Shown: positions 16,346 through 23,418, numbered from the stretch's first letter. The stretch: 23,418 nt of DNA from Candidatus Latescibacterota bacterium (GCA_012271065.1 JAAXHE010000031.1:1-23418), one strand, 5' to 3'. Notes: a model not told the origin generated them from the sequence alone. Program-made: numbers and translations.

Positions 16346-16728
16346 TTCTTCTCCCCTTGATCAGGATTTAAACCGTGATTTCCAGAATGAAAGGATGGGC
16401 AGGACCACAGCCCGGTATTCCCTGTCATCCTGCGTATCCTTCCACACACGTAGTCCTGTTATACGGTATGGTCGCGCCGTCGCGTTGTCAATAGCAATTT
16501 CCACGCTATCTTTGCATAGAGAGGGAAAGCCGAAAGCGAAATCAGAGCCTTCGGATACAAATCGCTCGCCTATCGCATTCATTGTCCCTATATTTGAGTC
16601 TTGCCGTCTCGGTATCGTACGTTCACGAAGCCTCTCATCCTCCAGTCGCGATGGCAGCCGGCTGACGCCGCCGCCAGACAGGTTGGAAAACAAAGTGCTC
16701 GGTGCGTCTTTTCCGTGAGGAACCACGT
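16346..16728. other. Divergent intergenic region with possible back-to-back promoters
   Basis: No gene is supported in these 383 bases between two divergent genes. Overlapping open frames on both strands (16361-16726 minus, 16320-16718 plus) show no domain, signal or ribosome binding site. At 16485-16491 the sequence TTGTCAA reads as TTGTCA on the plus strand, 16 bases before TATCTT (16507-16512). It also reads as TTGACA on the minus strand, with TATAAC at 16463-16458, too far for a standard spacing. A shared -35 for both genes is possible but weak. Confidence 0.4.
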
Positions 16729-18642
16729 GTGAATCGAATCGCTTCAGCGTTCTGGCTTGTCCTCGTTACTCATCTTGCAGTTGCACATCCTTCCAGTGCG
16801 CAGATCAACCGTGCAGAGATCGAAACGCGGTTCCAAAGAGCCCTTGACGCCTACACCGACGGCAACTATCGGACGGCGGAAAGAGCCTTCCGGTCTTTGG
16901 CCGAAGCCAATCCCGCGCACCGGCGTACGTCGGCCTCCCGGCTGATGCTGGCCAAAACGCTTTACAAACTCACGAAGTACGACCTGGCGCTCGCAACAGC
17001 AGCGGGAATCTACGACGACTTCCCGCGCAGCCGGTATCTCCCTGAAGCCGACTTGGTCATCGGCGACTGCAAATTCCAACAGGGTCTGGTATACAGAGCC
17101 GCGTCCCGGTACGCCCACGTGTTGTCGGGTACGGGAGGCCTCCGTCTGAAGGCCAGAGCGGCGGACCGGCTGGGGCAACTTGCAGGAGCGGGGAGAATCA
17201 CGGAAGGCGACGTCGCACGGCTGCGAAACGAATTCGGAAACGACACGATCGCGGAGGCCTTGGCCTTCGGCCGGGTGAGGTGGCCGTCGAGACTCGCCGG
17301 GGCCGAACCCTCCAATCAGGAAATGGCCGGATTCCTGGATCGGTATCCCAACGGCATTTTCGCGGCGCTGGTACGGGCAAAAACCCCCGAAGCCGAACGC
17401 CTTCAGCCCGCCGCGGCAGGTATCCGACACAGACCTCCAGAAAAAGATAACGAAGAACCGACCGACGCGCGCTTCACCATCGGCGTGATCGCGCCCCTGG
17501 CGAGCCCGCCGGGAAAGGACATGGTAGACGGTGTCCTGCTTGCCCGGGAACTGCATCAGCTGAATTCCGGTGAGCCGGTCGCGCTGGTCTTCAAAGACTC
17601 GGAAGGAAGCCCGGTGGGCGCGATCAAGGCGGCTCAGAGTCTTATCGAAGACCACGAAGTTCTTGCCATTATCGGCGCCCTGACAAGCGCTGAAACCCTT
17701 CCCATCGCGGCGCTGGCGGGCCCTCACGAAGTCCCGCTGATCGCGCCCACGGCCTCGGAAGACGGACTGGCGACCCTGAATCCCTACGTCTTTCAGGTAA
17801 ATGCCACGCCCGGCGCTCAGGGGCGCCGGATTGCCGACTACGCGGTCCGGGAATCCGGGCTGCGCACGCTGGCGACGTTCGCGTCCCGGGACCCCTACGG
17901 GGAAAGAATCGCCAGAGAGTTCACGGCCCGCGCGGAGGAATCGGGTTCGGAAGTCATTGTACAGACGTGGTACGAACCCGGCACGACTGACTACAAGGGT
18001 CAGCTGGAACGCATCAGGGACGCCGGACTGGCGCTCAACCCGCCGGAAATCCTCACGGACGAAATCGAATCGCTGATTCTGGGCAACATTCGGCTGGCGC
18101 CGCCGCCCCCTGTCGAAGTGGATCCCGATACGGTGCAGCCTCCGCCGGTGCATACGCTGGAAGGCCTGCTCATAGCCGGGGGCAAGGACGACGTCCTGCT
18201 GATCGCGCCGCAGATCGCCTTCCACCGCATTCACTCGCAATTGCTGGGCAGCGACGGCTGGAACCACCACGAAGTGGCGAGAGACTCCTATACTGACAGC
18301 GCGGTCTTTGTCGCCAAATACTCCACACGCAGCGATCTGGTCTCCGTGCATGAGTTCCTGGGCGCCTTCAGGCAACGATTCAATCGCGACCAGGGCATTG
18401 CGGCTGCACTGGGATACGACGCCATGACGGCCGTCCTCACCGCCATTGAAAGGGGCGGCACGTCTCGGAAGCGACTTCAGCACGCGCTCGAGAATCTCGG
18501 TGAAATCCCGGGCGCCACCGGTAAGATATCCTTCAGCCGGGGCAATCGGGAAAACGCCTGGATGTACCTGCTGACCATCCACAAGGGAAAGATCAAGCTT
18601 CTCTCCCTCGGCCGCGCTGACAAAGCCGCGTCTGAACCCTGA
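16729..18642 (+). CDS. TPR plus periplasmic-binding-fold protein (LpoA/ABC substrate-binding-like)
   Basis: The chosen GTG at 16729 follows GAGGAA and gives 637 residues with a clean signal peptide ending near PSSA. An upstream in-frame GTG (16702) would add nine residues and spoil the signal. Residues about 27-150 form TPR-like helical repeats (NYRTAERAFRSLAEANPAH and similar). Residues about 245-625 are a type I periplasmic-binding fold of the Leu/Ile/Val-binding family: FTIGVIAPLASPPGKDMVDG, AIIGALTSAETLPIA, then LLGSDGWNH. The same two-part layout occurs in LpoA-type activators of penicillin-binding proteins and in stand-alone binding proteins annotated as ABC substrate-binding. No permease or ATPase partner is adjacent, which favours an envelope-assembly role. 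There is no lipobox. Confidence 0.82.
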   Translation: MNRIASAFWLVLVTHLAVAHPSSAQINRAEIETRFQRALDAYTDGNYRTAERAFRSLAEANPAHRRTSASRLMLAKTLYKLTKYDLALATAAGIYDDFPRSRYLPEADLVIGDCKFQQGLVYRAASRYAHVLSGTGGLRLKARAADRLGQLAGAGRITEGDVARLRNEFGNDTIAEALAFGRVRWPSRLAGAEPSNQEMAGFLDRYPNGIFAALVRAKTPEAERLQPAAAGIRHRPPEKDNEEPTDARFTIGVIAPLASPPGKDMVDGVLLARELHQLNSGEPVALVFKDSEGSPVGAIKAAQSLIEDHEVLAIIGALTSAETLPIAALAGPHEVPLIAPTASEDGLATLNPYVFQVNATPGAQGRRIADYAVRESGLRTLATFASRDPYGERIAREFTARAEESGSEVIVQTWYEPGTTDYKGQLERIRDAGLALNPPEILTDEIESLILGNIRLAPPPPVEVDPDTVQPPPVHTLEGLLIAGGKDDVLLIAPQIAFHRIHSQLLGSDGWNHHEVARDSYTDSAVFVAKYSTRSDLVSVHEFLGAFRQRFNRDQGIAAALGYDAMTAVLTAIERGGTSRKRLQHALENLGEIPGATGKISFSRGNRENAWMYLLTIHKGKIKLLSLGRADKAASEP

Positions 18643-18685
18643 TCCCCTCGCATTTCCCCTCCTCCCCACACGAAGCGCATCCCAC

Positions 18686-18701
18686 TGGCATATTGATTGC
18701 A
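18686..18701 (+). promoter_or_regulatory. Sigma-54-like -24/-12 promoter
   Basis: TGGCATATTGATTGCA fits the sigma-54 pattern TGGCA-n6-TTGCA, with GG and GC exactly at the required spacing. It lies between the preceding stop (18642) and the HhH-barrel gene. Transcription would start near 18713, about 87 bases before the GTG at 18800. No enhancer-binding protein gene is in the window, so it remains a sequence match only. Confidence 0.45.
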
Positions 18702-18799
18702 CTGGTATCGACAAGCGAAGGCCGTACGTGACGGCAACGGCAGAAAAATCGCTTGTTACCGATTCTTTGTGTGCAGTTACAATGTCAGGGGGACAGTCC

Positions 18800-20614
18800 G
18801 TGATATGCCCATTCTTTCAATCCGCCAGAAGCAAAACGAAACTGACGTTCATCGCACTGATTCCACACCTGCTGTCCGGTTTCGCGCTCCGTGCGCAGGA
18901 ATCCCTGAATCCGGAAACCACGGAAACGTACCTGGCCGTTTTGAGGGACCTGGATGGACGGGTGATCAACGTCAACAGGGCCAGCCTCGAGGACCTGCGG
19001 GCGCTGCCCTGGTTTTCGCCGGAACTGGCCCGCGATGTCATCACCTATCGCAGACGGTCCGGACCCTTCACACGCCTCGGCGATCTCCTGAGGGTTCCCG
19101 GCGTCACGTCCGAGATCCTCGCCGCCGTCCGGCCCTACCTGACCGTATCTTCACGGCGGGGTCCCAGCGTCCGGACGTCGTTGAGGATCACCCGTCCGAC
19201 GAACCATCCCGACTCCTGGGCCAACCTGCGGCTCTACCAGCGAACCGTGATCGCTGCACGGCGCGTGGAGGGCGTCTTCCTCACGGAACGCGACCCCCTG
19301 GAATTACGGATCGCGGACTTCCTTACCGGATACGTGAGCGTTACCGCCGTGCCCGGCCTGCGGCGCCTGGTCGCGGGGGATTTCCGGCCGGGTTACGGAC
19401 AGGGTCTCCTTTTCAGCAGACACAACCGATCCGCAACGGGCCTCGAGTGGGCCAGGCCGGCCAGCGTCCGGACCGTGGGAAATCGTTCCACAATTGAATA
19501 CGGCGCGCTCCGCGGCGTCTTTGCCGAAGGCCGGGCCGGCCGCGTCACGTGGACGGCCATGGGCGCGCGCAACCGGTGGGATGCCGCGATCGACAGTTCC
19601 GGCGTTGCCGCAATACGTACCGCCGACCTGCACGTCACACAGACCCAGCGGGAACGCAGAGGCAGATTGCAGGAAAATCTGGTGGCCGTTCGATCCAGGG
19701 TCGAACTGCCGGTCGGCGGGATCGGCGCCACATTCGTCCGGACCACGTTCGCGCCTGCGCTGCAACACCTTCAACGCCAGCATTCAGCCGGAATGGACTG
19801 GGACCTGCGCGGAAGCCGGATGAATGTCTTCGGTGAAATCGCCGCATCGGAGAGAGAGACCGTCGCCTGGCTGACGGGCGCGCGCACGGAAGTCGATCGT
19901 CTCAAACTGGTGATGCTGGCACGCAGGTACCCGTCCGGGTTTTCGAGCCTGCGCGGCGGCCCGTTCTCCGCCTACAGCGGCAGGAACGAGTGGGGGCTGT
20001 TTACCGGCGCCGTATGGCGGGCGGGCCGGAGGACCCGGTTTCAGGCCACGCTGGACCGGTACGGCCGTGTCGCGCCCGAAGGCAAGGACACGCTGCCGGC
20101 GCGCGGCGAGCGATTTGCTTTCGATATGAGGCGTCGCCTCAACAGCGTCAGAGTGAGGCTAACGATCGGAACGCGTCGTCAGACGGTCACGACTTCAGGT
20201 ATAACAGGAACGCGACACCAGAGACGCGCCCGTCTTCGCGTGACCGTGCCCCGCTCGTTCGCTCGCCTCAACCTGTGGCTGGAAGGCACGGGCGCACGGT
20301 CACCGGTCCGTAAAAGCGGCGGCCGCGCCGGGGGTCTGGGCCTCCGCGTCCAGCGTGGGACAGGCCTGCGGGCCGACGCCTGGCTGGCGATGTTCGACGT
20401 GACCCACTTCGATTCACGGATCTATACGTTCGAGCCCGACGTATGGGGAGGCAGCCGCATGCAACTCCTGTCCGGGAACGGCCGTACGGCGGGAATCCGC
20501 ATTACCTGCACCGGGTCACGGTTGCGCGTTGCTGTACGATACGCCATAAAGAACACCGGGAACGGTACATCGAACACCTGGGCGTCGCAGATCGAACTCG
20601 GCACGAGGAAGTAA
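18800..20614 (+). CDS. Secreted helix-hairpin-helix protein with predicted outer-membrane beta-barrel
   Basis: The GTG at 18800 has an excellent ribosome binding site, AGGGGGA (18787-18793), and gives 604 residues with a signal peptide (hydrophobic LTFIALIPHLLSGFA, cleavage near RAQ). An alternative GTG at 18728 has a weaker site and would add 24 residues. Residues about 55-112 hold two helix-hairpin-helix motifs of the ComEA type (INVNRASLEDLRALPWFS and FTRLGDLLRVPGVTSEIL). The remaining 490 residues alternate polar and hydrophobic residues and are rich in Arg, Gly and aromatics, like a beta-barrel. They include GDFRPGYGQGLLF, a motif I recall from HhH/barrel proteins of Bacteroidota-type genomes. 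The function of that family is not known to me; DNA binding at the cell surface is a guess from the HhH part. Confidence 0.78.
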   Translation: MICPFFQSARSKTKLTFIALIPHLLSGFALRAQESLNPETTETYLAVLRDLDGRVINVNRASLEDLRALPWFSPELARDVITYRRRSGPFTRLGDLLRVPGVTSEILAAVRPYLTVSSRRGPSVRTSLRITRPTNHPDSWANLRLYQRTVIAARRVEGVFLTERDPLELRIADFLTGYVSVTAVPGLRRLVAGDFRPGYGQGLLFSRHNRSATGLEWARPASVRTVGNRSTIEYGALRGVFAEGRAGRVTWTAMGARNRWDAAIDSSGVAAIRTADLHVTQTQRERRGRLQENLVAVRSRVELPVGGIGATFVRTTFAPALQHLQRQHSAGMDWDLRGSRMNVFGEIAASERETVAWLTGARTEVDRLKLVMLARRYPSGFSSLRGGPFSAYSGRNEWGLFTGAVWRAGRRTRFQATLDRYGRVAPEGKDTLPARGERFAFDMRRRLNSVRVRLTIGTRRQTVTTSGITGTRHQRRARLRVTVPRSFARLNLWLEGTGARSPVRKSGGRAGGLGLRVQRGTGLRADAWLAMFDVTHFDSRIYTFEPDVWGGSRMQLLSGNGRTAGIRITCTGSRLRVAVRYAIKNTGNGTSNTWASQIELGTRK

Positions 20615-20741
20615 CGCTCGCGGCAGGCATGCACATCCCATCAGGCGGACGGGTGGCATTTTTCGCTTTCTGAGGTCCGGATTTTTCCGTATTTTGCTCG
20701 CCGAGCGGAGCGATCAACGCGGGCATCCACAACCTGAATAC

Positions 20742-20778
20742 AATTGCCGGCAGGGACAATGTGCGCCCGCCGGCAATT
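20742..20778. promoter_or_regulatory. Perfect 10-base inverted repeat in the leader of the DUF4837 gene
   Basis: AATTGCCGGC (20742-20751) and GCCGGCAATT (20769-20778) can form a ten-pair stem around a 17-base loop, 32 bases before the ATG at 20811. Only TTTC, not a T-run, follows on the plus side, so a standard intrinsic terminator is doubtful. A dimeric operator or a leader hairpin separating it from the upstream gene are the alternatives. Confidence 0.5.
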
Positions 20779-20810
20779 TCAATTCACCGGAAACGGTCGA
20801 TCAGGACAAT

Positions 20811-21848
20811 ATGAAGAGAATCAATTTACGATCCTGGATTTCGCTGGCCCCGCTGTGCGGGGCGTTGCTGGCCGGCTGCGGCCCCCGGCTGCCCGAATCG
20901 GTAGGGCCCGCGCAGGAGATACTGGTCCTGATCGATCAGGCCGACCGTGAATTCCTGGAACCGCATCTGAAAGAGGTATTCGAAAAAGTCCTGTATACAC
21001 CCCAGGAAGAGAAAATCTTCAGGCTGCAGTTCGAAGATGTGGCCAATTTGGACAGGTTCAAGAACAAGAGGCGCAAGAACATCCTGGTTATCGCCGAGCT
21101 GGATGCTCCCCATGCCACCGCGGGCTTCCTGAGAAGCATACTGGGCCCCAACGTTCAAAACGCCGTGAGGGGGAAACGGACCGCCGTATTCTGGAAAGAG
21201 GACGTATGGGCAAAGGAACAGCTTCTCATGGCGGTGTCCGGGGCAGATAGCGCCGCGCTCGTGGACAACCTCCGTATGGAGGCGGACCGGCTCTACGAAC
21301 GTGTCGAAGACGTCCGTAACGAGCGTATTCGACGGTTGATTTATCGGTATGGCGAACGGAAGGACGTCACAGAGCGGCTTGGCAGGGAATTCGGCTGGCA
21401 GGTGCGGGTGGCCTTCGGATACCGCGTCCTGGAGGCCTATCCCGACAGCGGATTCGTGGTCCTGACCAAGGAGGAACCCAACCGGTGGCTGTTCGTCTAC
21501 TGGGAGGACGGCATTTCACCCGACGAACTCACGGAGGAATGGTGCATCCGGAAACGCAACGATATTACACAGAGGTTTTTTGAACAGGACCGGATTGTAC
21601 CGGACCACCTGGAAATCGGCCAGGCCGAGTTCGCCGGCAAACTGGCGTTTGTCATGCAGGGCCTTTGGGAAAACAGGAAAAAATGGGCCGGGGGCCCATT
21701 CAAGGGTTACGCGTTCGTGGACGTGGAGACAGACCGGTTCTACTACATCGACTGCGGTGTGTATTCACCGAACAAACGCAAAGAGCCCTATCTTCGCCAG
21801 ATCGACCTCATGGCAAGGTCCTTCACCCAGGTGGAATCGACACCCTGA
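20811..21848 (+). CDS. DUF4837-family lipoprotein
   Basis: The ATG at 20811, with AGGA upstream, gives 345 residues and a typical lipoprotein signal: MKRINLRSWISLAPLCGALL then AGC, with C23 lipidated. An open frame runs 39 codons further up but has no signal. The body resembles the DUF4837 family. An early strand/helix region has RKNILVIAELDAP; the centre has DVWAKEQLLMAVSGADSAAL; then RLIYRYGERKDVTERLGREFGW, followed by a Trp/Tyr-rich half (RWLFVYWEDGISPDELTEEW). DUF4837 proteins are envelope lipoproteins of unknown function found mainly in Bacteroidota and relatives, so this gene is one of the better taxonomic hints. The family assignment is from memory of the pattern. Confidence 0.72.
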   Translation: MKRINLRSWISLAPLCGALLAGCGPRLPESVGPAQEILVLIDQADREFLEPHLKEVFEKVLYTPQEEKIFRLQFEDVANLDRFKNKRRKNILVIAELDAPHATAGFLRSILGPNVQNAVRGKRTAVFWKEDVWAKEQLLMAVSGADSAALVDNLRMEADRLYERVEDVRNERIRRLIYRYGERKDVTERLGREFGWQVRVAFGYRVLEAYPDSGFVVLTKEEPNRWLFVYWEDGISPDELTEEWCIRKRNDITQRFFEQDRIVPDHLEIGQAEFAGKLAFVMQGLWENRKKWAGGPFKGYAFVDVETDRFYYIDCGVYSPNKRKEPYLRQIDLMARSFTQVESTP

Positions 21849-21851
21849 ATC

Positions 21852-21880
21852 TTGCTTTTCACTCGGGAAGACGGTATAAT
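21852..21880 (+). promoter_or_regulatory. Sigma-70 promoter for the DUF502 gene
   Basis: A perfect TATAAT (21875-21880) lies 17 bases after TTGCTT (21852-21857), in the 85-base gap before the DUF502 start. Transcription should begin near 21887, leaving a leader of about 47 bases. This makes the DUF502 gene independent of the lipoprotein gene. Confidence 0.65.
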
Positions 21881-21933
21881 TCGAAGCGGAATTCATCCAG
21901 GAAACGGAACGGCGCCCGCGGAGCAGAAGATCG

Positions 21934-22632
21934 ATGGGAGAGCACAAACATATTTCAAGTCTGGGTAAACGCGCGCGGATGAGCTTTCGCGGTAGGCTTA
22001 TTGCCGGGATCGCGCTTCTGGTGCCGGTCGTGGTTACGTTTATCGTTCTCCAGATCATCTTTCAGTGGATCGACGGTCTGGCTCAGCCGCTGGTGAAGCG
22101 CATTTTTCAGACCAAAGACGATGTCTTCGGGCTGGGGCTGGTCCTGACGCTTATCCTGATCTGGCTTGCCGGCTTGCTGGCCGGCAATGTATTCGGCAAA
22201 CGCCTCATTGGCAAGGGAGACGATCTTATAAAGCGGCTTCCGGTAATCGGCAGCATCTACGGTCCGTTAAAACAGTTCATGGAATCGGTCGTCTCACCGG
22301 ACGAAGACAGGGGTTTCAACCGGGTCGTACTCGCCGAATATCCATCCGACGGGCTCTGGATTCTGGGTTTTGCAACGGGAGACATTCCGATGAACGATGA
22401 GGGCCGGATCGGTCGTTGCGTGTTTATTCCGACCTCGCCAAATCCGGCCACCGGCTGGTCGGTTGTGTTTCCACCCGAAAAGGTGCGAAACGTCTCGCTC
22501 ACGGTGGAAGAGGCGATGCAGATGATCGTCTCGGCAGGGGTCGTGATTCCGGATGCGCTGAAAACCGCGCCTGCGGACGAGCCGGACGCCGCCCTTACGA
22601 ACCTGCCCTCCGCTGCAGGACGGTCCGATTAG
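21934..22632 (+). CDS. DUF502-family inner-membrane protein
   Basis: This 232-residue protein has the DUF502 layout. A short basic N terminus leads to two membrane segments (about 22-45, LIAGIALLVPVVVTFIVLQI, and about 66-86, LGLVLTLILIWLAGLLAGNV). The family hallmark PVIGSIYGPLKQ follows at 103-114. Next is a soluble beta-rich domain with VVLAEYPSDGLWILGFATGD, then VFIPTSPNPATGW. The family is widespread in Gram-negative bacteria and plants, and its biochemical role is not established to my knowledge. The C-terminal 30 residues are Ala/Pro-rich and probably disordered. It has its own promoter and converges with the GroES-like gene 30 bases away. Confidence 0.9.
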   Translation: MGEHKHISSLGKRARMSFRGRLIAGIALLVPVVVTFIVLQIIFQWIDGLAQPLVKRIFQTKDDVFGLGLVLTLILIWLAGLLAGNVFGKRLIGKGDDLIKRLPVIGSIYGPLKQFMESVVSPDEDRGFNRVVLAEYPSDGLWILGFATGDIPMNDEGRIGRCVFIPTSPNPATGWSVVFPPEKVRNVSLTVEEAMQMIVSAGVVIPDALKTAPADEPDAALTNLPSAAGRSD

Positions 22633-22634
22633 GA

Positions 22635-22668
22635 ACCTGGCGCCCGGACCCGGACGGGTCTGTCAGGT
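22635..22668. terminator. Hairpin between convergent genes, possible bidirectional terminator
   Basis: ACCTG (22635-22639) pairs with CAGGT (22664-22668), and GACCCG (22647-22652) with CGGGTC (22655-22660). The structure fills the 30-base gap between the DUF502 stop and the GroES-like stop and overlaps the latter's TGA. Neither side has a T-run, so termination strength is uncertain. Confidence 0.4.
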
Positions 22669-23067
22669 CTCGAAATCTTCAACATCGTTAAACGCTTCCA
22701 GGGCGTCGACGTCTTCCCGGACCAGCGCCAGTATCGAGTTGTGTGGAATAATCAGGTATTTCTCGCCCTCGAACTTGATCTCCATCGCCATCTTTTTCAT
22801 GAACAGGGCATAATCGCCAACCTGAGCCTGCATCGGAAGGTACTTGGGTTCGTCCGGTACGCTCCGCCAGGGCTCGTCGTCGACGTCGTGCGGCTGCGGC
22901 AGCGGCATGCCCGGACCCGTCAGCATAATCCTCCCGCCCTGGACCTCCTCCTTTTCGACGACCGTCTGTGGCAGGTACAGGCCAACCTCGGTGCGTTCCT
23001 GGAGCTCCTCCTGCTTGACCAGGACCCGATCCCCCACAATAATCAGTTCTTTATTTCCCATTTTCAT
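22663..23067 (-). CDS. Enlarged GroES-like co-chaperonin
   Basis: This 134-residue protein has the GroES/Cpn10 fold pattern: GDRVLVKQEELQERTEVGLYLPQ (12-34) matches the first strand and mobile loop, GGRIMLTGPG (44-53) the next strands, and the C-terminal half has GDYALFMKK, GEKYLIIPHNSILALV. Ordinary GroES is about 95-100 residues. This one has an insertion of about 20-25 residues at the roof region (PLPQPHDVDDEPWRSVPDEP) and an acidic tail. Its mobile loop differs from canonical GroES (VGLYLP rather than GGIVIP-like). No groEL is adjacent. It may be a specialised paralogue. AGGAGG (23076-23081) lies eight bases before the ATG at 23067. It begins 33 bases after tRNA-Leu on the same strand. 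Confidence 0.82.
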   Translation of the reverse strand: MKMGNKELIIVGDRVLVKQEELQERTEVGLYLPQTVVEKEEVQGGRIMLTGPGMPLPQPHDVDDEPWRSVPDEPKYLPMQAQVGDYALFMKKMAMEIKFEGEKYLIIPHNSILALVREDVDALEAFNDVEDFET

Positions 23068-23100
23068 AGGACATCCCTCCTGGTTTCGGTATCATCTGAG

Positions 23101-23186
23101 TGCCGGAGGCCGGACTCGAACCGGCACGGGCTTATCGGCCCGGGGGATTTTAAGTCCCCTATGTCTACCAATTCCATCACTCCGGC
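23101..23186 (-). tRNA. tRNA-Leu (anticodon UAA)
   Basis: The 86-base class II tRNA is complete on the minus strand. Acceptor arms are GCCGGAG/CTCCGGC with discriminator A. The D-loop has GGAATTGGTAGAC. The anticodon stem GGGGA/TCCCC encloses CTTAAAA, giving anticodon TAA. A long variable arm GGGC/GCCC follows, then the T arm GCCGG-TTCGAGT-CCGGC. CCA is not encoded. TTA-decoding leucine tRNA is expected as a single-copy gene in many bacteria. Confidence 0.96.
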
Positions 23187-23196
23187 ACCGGAATCG

Positions 23197-23225
23197 AAAA
23201 TAGCCAACCGCCGGTTCATTGTCAA
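23197..23225 (-). promoter_or_regulatory. Promoter of tRNA-Leu (and probably the GroES-like gene)
   Basis: On the minus strand TTGACA (23225-23220) and TATTTT (23202-23197) are 17 bases apart, ending about ten bases before the tRNA 5' end. The match is strong. Because only 33 bases separate the tRNA from the GroES-like start, and I see no second promoter there, both genes are probably transcribed from here. Confidence 0.7.
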
Positions 23226-23272
23226 GCGTGATTATACGTTTCTCCTACTTCCAAAAAAACAACGACTAATCT

Positions 23273-23418
23273 TAAGAAGCTGTCTTAAAACCCCCAGCGG
23301 TCTTCGCGCGGCTGCAAACCCGTCGGTCTGCGTTGGTCAAAAGCACCCGTATCGAGAGGTCGAGGCTGCGCTTGCTCGCCTCTCTTAGGCGCCTTTGCCC
23401 GTCGGCGCTGCGCGCCCC
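23273..23418 (+). repeat. Dispersed palindromic repeat, truncated by the window end
   Basis: It begins TAAGAAGCTGTCTTAAAA, as at 1366, then shares 21 identical bases with 1391-1411 and continues colinear with 1-42 (TCGGTCTGCGTTGGTCAAA block). Its centre differs: GAGAGGTCGAG (23354-23364) pairs imperfectly with CTCGCCTCTC (23376-23385), a longer hairpin than at 44-55. The right arm begins (GGCGCCTTTG, matching 54-63) before the window stops. The element thus appears in at least three forms with variable centres. Confidence 0.8.

Noticed and set aside
15107..16360. 417-codon plus-strand frame
   Set aside because: Antisense to the PhyH gene; no recognisable motif.
16361..16726. 121-codon minus-strand frame between PhyH and the TPR/binding-protein gene
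   Set aside because: GTG start without a ribosome binding site, no domain, overlaps the start of the real plus-strand gene. A genuine lineage-specific small protein cannot be excluded.
16744..18714. 656-codon minus-strand frame
   Set aside because: Antisense to the TPR/binding-protein gene, which has a signal peptide, a ribosome binding site and a family match.
20646..20690. CGGAC/GTCCG hairpin followed by GATTTTT as terminator of the HhH-barrel gene
   Set aside because: Only five pairs with a 24-base loop; too weak, though the T-run makes it worth remembering.
1..23418. CRISPR array, transposase, phage or defence genes
   Set aside because: None recognised; the repeats present are palindromic and dispersed, not regularly spaced with spacers, and no open frame resembles a mobile-element or defence protein.

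Overview
The window looks like chromosomal DNA of a Gram-negative bacterium. It encodes outer-membrane and lipoprotein-type proteins, a three-part RND efflux pump and a DUF4837-type lipoprotein. DUF4837 and the secreted helix-hairpin-helix/beta-barrel protein are families I associate with Bacteroidota and the wider FCB group. The PhyH dioxygenase and the large lyase with FG-GAP repeats would suit an uncultured environmental lineage of that group. The taxon is inference: there is no 16S rRNA gene or other decisive marker. GC content is high and GTG starts are frequent. Both window edges lie inside copies of the same dispersed, partly palindromic repeat (1-130 and 23273-23418; another copy at 1366-1461), so this may be a whole assembly contig broken at repeats.

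Layout. (1) 1-2047, plus strand: repeat, a LysR regulator, a second repeat copy that supplies the LysR stop codon, and an HD-domain phosphohydrolase. (2) 2115-7356, minus strand: a 1232-residue predicted heparinase II/III-like lyase fused to an eight-motif FG-GAP propeller, preceded by a two-gene ABC transporter (ATPase and ABC-2 permease). (3) 7376-15087, minus strand: a copper/silver efflux cluster. It has a TTGACA promoter, a small Cys-rich exported protein, CusC-, CusB- and CusA-like proteins, an HMA-domain lipoprotein and a ferritin, and ends in a strong intrinsic terminator. (4) 15173-16345, minus strand: a PhyH-family Fe(II)/2-oxoglutarate dioxygenase. (5) 16729-22632, plus strand: a series of envelope proteins. 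These are a TPR/periplasmic-binding LpoA-like protein, a helix-hairpin-helix/outer-membrane-barrel protein with a sigma-54-like site upstream, a DUF4837 lipoprotein and a DUF502 membrane protein. (6) 22663-23225, minus strand: an enlarged GroES-like protein directly downstream of tRNA-Leu(UAA).

The clearest functional unit is the cus cluster. CusA keeps all three copper/silver-binding methionines and the proton-relay residues. CusB carries an N-terminal metal-binding domain and a His-rich tail. The lipoprotein and the Cys-rich protein could act as periplasmic metal carriers in place of CusF. The ferritin at the distal end links copper stress to iron storage. No transposase, CRISPR array, phage gene or defence system was recognised. 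The least-described items are the HhH-barrel protein, the lyase-propeller fusion without a signal peptide, the repeat family, and the tRNA-Leu/GroES arrangement.
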